From assembly GCF_016745095.1 (NCBI RefSeq), contig NZ_CP067087.1, positions 1,182,501-1,246,500 on the forward strand: a stretch of DNA of 64,000 bases, in the 5' to 3' direction. Positions within the stretch are counted from its first letter, which is position 1; every line of letters starts with the position of its first letter. The stretch comes from Croceicoccus sp. YJ47. GTDB lineage: Bacteria > Pseudomonadota > Alphaproteobacteria > Sphingomonadales > Sphingomonadaceae. Shown in pieces: positions 59,422-64,000 of the stretch. The notes beneath the pieces were generated by a model. That model did no database searches, was not told where the DNA came from, and worked only from the letters and a program-made list of their open reading frames with translations. The position numbers and the translations under genes were made by a program.

Positions 59422-60107
59422 TCCTGCGGGTTGAGCGCGTTGATCGCGGCGTGGACGCGCGCCTCGACCTCCGCGCGGTCGAGGCCGGGCGGAATGACTT
59501 CGCCAAAGCGATAGGTGATGGTGCCGCTGCGCTTCGGCTTCGTGCGATAGACATGCCCGCTATCGACCGCGACGGGCACCACCGGCAGGTTCATGAGCTT
59601 GTAGATCCCGGCGAACCCGGACCGCAGCGGCGGCGCGGTGCCGACAGGCACGCGCGTGCCTTCGGGAAAGATCGCGAAGTCGCGGCCGGTCTTCTTGTAC
59701 TCGCGCGCGGCCTTCGCCATGGTGCGCAGCGCGGTCGCACCCTGCGTCCGTTCCACGAACACCATGCCATAGGCGCGCGCCGCCCGGCCCCAGAACGGGA
59801 TGCGCGACAATTCCGCCTTCGCAAAGGGGACCGGATTATTGCCCAGCAGGCGCGGCAATTCGATCGCCTCGAAAAAACTTTCATGGCGCAGGGCATAGAT
59901 CACCTGGCCCGCCGGACGTTCCCCTTCGAGCACGACCCGAATACGCAGGATATGCGCCGCGCAGGCCCGGTGAAACGCTGCCCATCCGTAGGCGATGCGC
60001 TGCACCACGCGCTCCGAAAACGGCGCGGCGAGCATGCCCAGGATCGCGAAAATCGCACTTCCGGGATAGAATATCAGCGCGAACAGCGCCGTGCGCACGC
60101 CATTCAT
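59364..60107 (-). CDS. 1-acyl-sn-glycerol-3-phosphate acyltransferase-type protein (PlsC family)
   Basis: A 247-aa membrane acyltransferase of phospholipid synthesis. An N-terminal membrane segment is followed by RHESFFEAIEL, an HX4E variant of the HX4D catalytic motif (the E form occurs in alphaproteobacterial members), and FPEGTR for phosphate binding. The start at 60107 overlaps the YdcF gene stop (ATGA); the in-frame ATG at 60314 would lie inside that gene. The 3' end overlaps tyrC. Confidence 0.88.
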   Translation of the reverse strand: MNGVRTALFALIFYPGSAIFAILGMLAAPFSERVVQRIAYGWAAFHRACAAHILRIRVVLEGERPAGQVIYALRHESFFEAIELPRLLGNNPVPFAKAELSRIPFWGRAARAYGMVFVERTQGATALRTMAKAAREYKKTGRDFAIFPEGTRVPVGTAPPLRSGFAGIYKLMNLPVVPVAVDSGHVYRTKPKRSGTITYRFGEVIPPGLDRAEVEARVHAAINALNPQDQRVGVSPSSSSLPGLPDR

Positions 60108-60637
60108 ATCAGCCCGGTCCATTCGGCCACATGGCGCGCCACGAATTTGTGATATTCGAGGAACAGCATGAACATCGACGGCTCCGTCGGGACCGCATCG
60201 ACGAGCACGGTCATGCCGGGGTCGAGCGTCTGCTTCACATCGAAAAGCGCGCGCCGCATGTGCCAGTCGCTCGTCACGAGGCGCAGCGTGCGATACCCCT
60301 TCGCATCGGCCCACATCGCCGCCTCGTCCGCGTTGCTGCGCGTATCGACCGCATCATAGCCCAGCGCGATGCAGCATTGCAGCAGATCGGCGCGAATGTC
60401 GTATTCGGCGGCCAGCTCCTCCGGCTTCACCTCAGGATCGACGCCGGAGATCAGCATCTGGTCCGCCCATCCGCGTTCAAGCACGTCGAGGCCGCGCTCG
60501 ATCCGCCCGGCCCCGCCGGTCAGCACGACGACGGCATCGGTCCGCGTGTCGCCCGCCGGTTGCGGCAGGACGAGCGCGAACCACGCAAAACCAAGCGCCC
60601 AGGCAAGCAGGAAAAAGGCAAAGATACGGCGAAACAT
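60104..60637 (-). CDS. YdcF/SanA-family (DUF218) envelope protein
   Basis: A 177-aa protein with one N-terminal membrane segment (IFAFFLLAWALGFAWFALV) and a DUF218 domain (DAVVVLTGGAGRIERGL, RLVTSDWHMRRALF). Family members act in envelope or vancomycin-related cell-wall functions but the reaction is unclear. It is coupled to the PlsC-type gene by ATGA. The ATG at 60637 is preferred over one at 60691, which adds no conserved sequence. Confidence 0.87.
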   Translation of the reverse strand: MFRRIFAFFLLAWALGFAWFALVLPQPAGDTRTDAVVVLTGGAGRIERGLDVLERGWADQMLISGVDPEVKPEELAAEYDIRADLLQCCIALGYDAVDTRSNADEAAMWADAKGYRTLRLVTSDWHMRRALFDVKQTLDPGMTVLVDAVPTEPSMFMLFLEYHKFVARHVAEWTGLI

Positions 60638-60888
60638 GTCGTCAGCGGCTTTAGGGTGCCCTGCCCCGCGCCGCAATCGCGTAATCGGCACGCCGCGCTT
60701 TCCCGCCCAACGGATCGCCGCGTTCCGGCAAGGGCGCTACGCGCCGCATGCGCGCTGCGTCAGGGGCGGCGAAGGGTTCGCAATTGCCTGTGCGCGTGGT
60801 ACGCGCATGTGGATAACCGCGCTTTTGCCATTGCATCGGTCGCTCGCCGGCTTGCCCTGAGGCGAATCGCGCTGTTTAAGATAGGCAT

Positions 60889-61641
60889 ATGCTCATCGCC
60901 TGCCCCGCCTGCCAGACGCGATACGATGTGCCTCCGGGCGCGCTCGGCGAGAATGGCCGCACGGTCCGCTGTGCCCAGTGCGGCAATAGCTGGTTCGCGG
61001 CTCCCGATGCCATCGCCGATCCCGCCCCGGTGGCCGCGGACGATGGCGATACCGCCGGGTTGCCGGATGGCGAAGCCGCGGCGGCGCCAGCGCCTGTTGC
61101 GCCGGAAACCGAGGGCGAAAATGTCGGAGCGGACGATTCGGTGCCAGACCCCGTCGACGTGCCATCGCCCGACCACGAATGGGACGAGGAAAGCATGCCC
61201 GCTGCCGCGCGGCCCCGGGCCCGGTGGCAGGTGTGGCTGATCGCGGCATTGGGCGTGGCGGCGATCGCGGCGGCAATCTACGGAACGGCGCGTCTTTACG
61301 GCCTGCCGGACTGGGCACCGGGCGCCAACAGCAGCTTTGCCACAGCGCCCGAAAATCTGGACCTCGATTTCCCCGACAAGGACCAGATCCTGCAGACAAC
61401 GGAGGATGGCGCCCGCTTCTTCACCGCGAGCGGCCGGATCGTGAACACCGGAAGCAGCGCCAGACGCGTCCCGCCGATTCAGGTTATCCTGCGCGATTCG
61501 CAGGAACGGATCGTCTATAGCGTGGAGATGATCGCGCCCAAAAGCGTGCTCGAACCGGGCGAATCGATCGCCCTGCGCGAGGCGATGACCGACATTCCGC
61601 GGTCGGCACGCGTCGTCGAAATCGGCTGGAAATCGTTATAA
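60889..61641 (+). CDS. MJ0042-type zinc-ribbon/DUF3426 membrane protein
   Basis: A 250-aa protein typical of alphaproteobacteria. The N-terminal zinc ribbon has CPAC (C5, C8) and CAQC (C28, C31). An acidic, Ala/Pro-rich linker leads to one membrane segment (about 112-131) and a periplasmic DUF3426 domain. Function is unknown. It stands alone, upstream of tRNA-Leu. Confidence 0.88.
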   Translation: MLIACPACQTRYDVPPGALGENGRTVRCAQCGNSWFAAPDAIADPAPVAADDGDTAGLPDGEAAAAPAPVAPETEGENVGADDSVPDPVDVPSPDHEWDEESMPAAARPRARWQVWLIAALGVAAIAAAIYGTARLYGLPDWAPGANSSFATAPENLDLDFPDKDQILQTTEDGARFFTASGRIVNTGSSARRVPPIQVILRDSQERIVYSVEMIAPKSVLEPGESIALREAMTDIPRSARVVEIGWKSL

Positions 61642-61748
61642 TTGCGATGCGTGTCACGGCAGGGCAAATTGGCGGTTGCGCCGCTCGATCCGTGTTGCTA
61701 ATGGCACCGACCTACCGGACGGGGCCAGCCCCGAACCTTCTCGGATAT

Positions 61749-61835
61749 GCGGCCGTGGCGGAATTGGTAGACGCGCAACGTTGAGGTCGTTGTGGGCGAA
61801 AGCCCGTGGAAGTTCGAGTCTTCTCGGCCGTACCA
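61749..61835 (+). tRNA. tRNA-Leu(GAG)
   Basis: 87 nt including encoded CCA. Acceptor GCGGCCG pairs with CGGCCGT (G-U at the first pair). The anticodon stem CAACG/CGTTG encloses TTGAGGT, anticodon GAG. A long variable arm (GGGCGAAAGCCC) and TTCGAGTC follow, as expected for leucine. Confidence 0.95.
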
Positions 61836-61848
61836 TTCCCCGATCAAA

Positions 61849-61867
61849 GAAGGGCACTTTGCCCTTC
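61849..61867. terminator. Hairpin after tRNA-Leu
   Basis: GAAGGGCA and TGCCCTTC pair over 8 bp around CTT, 14 bp after the tRNA. There is no long T-run on the plus strand, so termination is only probable. Confidence 0.45.
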
Positions 61868-62542
61868 GATTGACGATGCTGCAGCCGCGCTTTGTGCCGG
61901 TGCTTCGCTCCCTTCCGAAATCGCCGACATCGGACCGATGCAGACCGTACCGATGCAGGCACGCGCAATCTGCTGTCCTGCCGTGTTCGCACCGGCGCTC
62001 TGCATGATCGTTTCGCGGAGGTTGGAAGGGCGCGCCTCCCTTCGCGCGGTGTCGATTCCTGGCGTTTCCATTGAGGTGCTTTGCCGCAACGTCGGGCGCC
62101 TCTGCCCACGCGGGCGAAGCCGATGGCCTGCAAAAACCCGATCCGCCACCCCGCCAAAGAAATCCCACCCATGACGTTTTCAGTCAGCAATTCGGAACGA
62201 TCGCACGCCGATGCGCGCAGTACCCGCCCGAATCGCGCGGACAACAAACGAGACCGCTCGCTTTTGCCGGCATCCGGTTTGCCGCGGTAGTCTGGCGCGT
62301 CATTTCGGCGCCACGGTTGCCACGCCGGGCGTCGAGCAAAAGGTATAGTCGCCACCGCGCAGTCCGGCTTGGCGAATTTCCTTTCACTCCGGCCTGATTC
62401 CCGATCGCGGCTTGCGAATGTCGGTCGCCGAAAGCCGGACAAAGGAGCAGAGCACGCCGCGAGTGAGACCCAAACCCAGATCTCAGGGACGCCAAGTCGC
62501 GTGACCCCGCGAACCGCAGGAGTTCAGCATGTCTTGAAAGGA
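61868..62542. other. Region without a supported gene between tRNA-Leu and tRNA-Thr
   Basis: Several open frames exist, but those covering most of this stretch run through the tRNA genes or lack family features and ribosome-binding sites. I see no RNA gene or repeat that I can support here. Confidence 0.5.
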
Positions 62543-62618
62543 TGGTGCCGCTTACAGGACTCGAACCTGTGACCCCCGCATTACGAATGCGATGCTCTAC
62601 CAACTGAGCTAAAGCGGC
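62543..62618 (-). tRNA. tRNA-Thr(CGT)
   Basis: 76 nt with encoded CCA. GCCGCTT pairs with AAGCGGC; D-loop TTTAGCTCAGTTGGTAGAGC; anticodon loop TTCGTAA, anticodon CGT; T-loop GGTTCGAGTCC. Confidence 0.95.
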
Positions 62619-62700
62619 GACGCCATGCGCCTTATCGACGCGTGGCAGATCCGGCAATGCGTTTTTGCGCATCGTCGAATCAAATACCAATGTCCGCAAA

Positions 62701-62774
62701 TGGAGGCCCGAGCCGGAATCGAACCGGCGTGCAAGGATTTGCAGTCCTCTGCGTAACCACTCCGCCATCGGGCC
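62701..62774 (-). tRNA. tRNA-Cys(GCA)
   Basis: 74 nt with encoded CCA. GGCCCGA pairs with TCGGGCC; anticodon loop CTGCAAA, anticodon GCA; T-loop GGTTCGATTCC. Confidence 0.95.
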
Positions 62775-62870
62775 TCGATGAGCGAGCAGCGCAGCTAGCG
62801 CGCCTTGGCGAGAAATGCAATCCGGCAAAATGCGCGGATGCAATTCCCGCCTCTTATGCGCGCCGCGGAT

Positions 62871-64000
62871 CTACCCGCCATTGTGCCCCATCGACTGGAA
62901 CCAGCGCTTCACGTTGCGCGCCGCCTGGCGCAGGCGCTGTTCGTTTTCCACCATGGCGATGCGGACGAAACCCTCGCCCAGCTCGCCATATCCGACGCCC
63001 GGCGCGACGGCGACCTTGGCCTCCGCCAACATGCGCTTGGAAAATTCGAGGCTGCCCATGTGGCTGAACTGCGGGGGGAGCGGCGCCCAGGCGAACATCG
63101 AGGCGGCGGGCGGCGGAATGTCCCAGCGCGGCCGAACGCCTCCACCATGACGTCGCGGCGTTTCTGATACAGTTCGCGGTTGCGCGCGACGATGTCCTGC
63201 GGCCCGTTCAGCGCAGTGCAGGCGGCTGCCTGAATCGGGGTGAAGGCGCCGTAATCGAGATAGCTTTTCACCCGCGTGAGCGCCGCGATCATCGTCGGGT
63301 TGCCCACCGCGAAACCCATGCGCCATCCGGCCATGGAATAGGTTTTCGACAGCGAGGTGAACTCCACCGCGACATCCTTCGCCCCCGGCACCTCGAGAAT
63401 CGAACGCGTCGGCTTGCCGTCGTAATACAGCTCGGAATAGGCGAGGTCGGACAGGACCCACACCTCGTTCTCCTTCGCCCAGGCCACCACCCGTTCGTAA
63501 AAGGCAAGATCGACCGTTTCCGCCGTCGGGTTCGACGGGTAATTCACGATCAATACGGTCGGGCGCGGCACCGAATGGCGCATTGCGGCGTCGAGCGCGC
63601 GAAAATAATTCTCGTCCGGCGTGGTCGGCACCTCGCGAATCGTGGCGCCGGCGATGATGAAGCCGAAGGTGTGAATGGGGTAGGACGGATTGGGCGCGAG
63701 GATGACGTCGCCCGGCGCGCTGATCGCGGTGGCGATGCTGGCCAGCCCTTCCTTCGATCCCATGGTGACGACAACCTCGCGCTCGGGATCGAGATCGACG
63801 TTGAACCGCCGCCCGTAATAATTCGCCTGCGCGCGCCGCAGACCGGGGATGCCGCGCGATTGCGAATAGCCATGGGCATCGGGCTTGCGAGCGACCTCGC
63901 ACAGCTTGTCGATGACATGGTCGGGGGGCGGCAGATCGGGATTGCCCATGCCGAGGTCGATGATGTCCTCACCGCTGTGGCGCGCCGCCGCTCGCATCGC
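62871..64000 (-). pseudogene. Class I/II PLP aminotransferase (AlaC/LL-diaminopimelate-type), frameshifted and cut by the window edge
   Basis: The 5' end lies beyond base 64000. The N-terminal part has DIIDLGMGNPDLPPP, the PLP lysine in TSLSKTYSMAGWRMGF, and YGAFTPIQAA. After MVEAFGRA near 63126 the frame breaks. WDIPPPAASMFAW and the C-terminal part (VAPGVGYGELGEGFVRIAM) are in the next frame, ending at 62871. One or four missing bases would restore the usual GW-DIPPP. The family makes alanine or other amino acids from 2-oxo acids. It may be intact in the organism if this is an assembly error. Confidence 0.85.

Noticed and set aside
61654-62843. Minus-strand open frames across tRNA-Leu and the tRNA-Thr/Cys genes
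   Set aside because: They read through tRNA genes and have no family features.

Overview
The window looks like chromosome, or chromosome plus an integrated element, of a GC-rich alphaproteobacterium. The most likely group is Sphingomonadales (Erythrobacteraceae/Sphingomonadaceae type), judged from the core gene set (ptsP, a RodZ-like protein, cpoB, tilS, ftsH, rpoZ, dnaB, metW-metX, hisC-tyrC, an MJ0042/DUF3426 protein, DUF465 proteins). Genus cannot be fixed from the sequence alone.

Bases 1-28,000 are a heavy-metal and stress accessory region, almost all on the minus strand. A copper block runs from cusC through cusB and cusA (joined by ATGA overlaps) to a CusF-like lipoprotein, a Tat-exported multicopper oxidase and a P1B-type Cu(+) ATPase. 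It is flanked by a persulfide-dioxygenase/rhodanese protein and, on the other side, by a cytochrome c-FTR1 permease. A divergent CDF transporter/MerR pair sits at 14.5-15.6 kb, and an acetolactate-synthase-like enzyme with an aldehyde dehydrogenase at 15.7-18.7 kb. A czcCBA-type operon (27.8 to 18.8 kb) continues without gaps into a SpoIIAA-like protein, a short CDF protein, an unrecognised polytopic membrane protein and a full CDF zinc transporter.

Bases 28,000-38,700 are a mobile-element module read entirely on the minus strand: DUF2493, ArdC-like antirestriction protein, a large ParB-like protein, a methyltransferase/strawberry-notch helicase and a CHC2/Toprim primase-like protein. No relaxase, T4SS, integrase or transposase is visible. 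Four genes of the module share a similar 5' leader: a purine-rich tract, hairpins and the ribosome-binding site ATCAGGAG, with an upstream segment complementary to that site. A second regulatory RNA candidate (promoter, hairpins, intrinsic terminator) lies at 38.68-38.82 kb.

Bases 39,600-42,470 hold hipB-hipA followed 8 bp later by a FAN1-like VRR-NUC nuclease, behind a perfect pair of 15-bp inverted operator arms. An AT-rich 300-bp gap (42.47-42.77 kb) separates this cassette from ordinary core chromosome, which ends with tRNA-Leu, tRNA-Thr, tRNA-Cys and a truncated aminotransferase gene.

Six otherwise well-conserved genes carry single frame-breaking indels (CDF, ALDH, czcA, czcC, a phospholipase D-type gene, the last aminotransferase), and tilS may be a seventh. 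They lie in both accessory and core parts, so assembly error must be excluded before they are read as biological decay.
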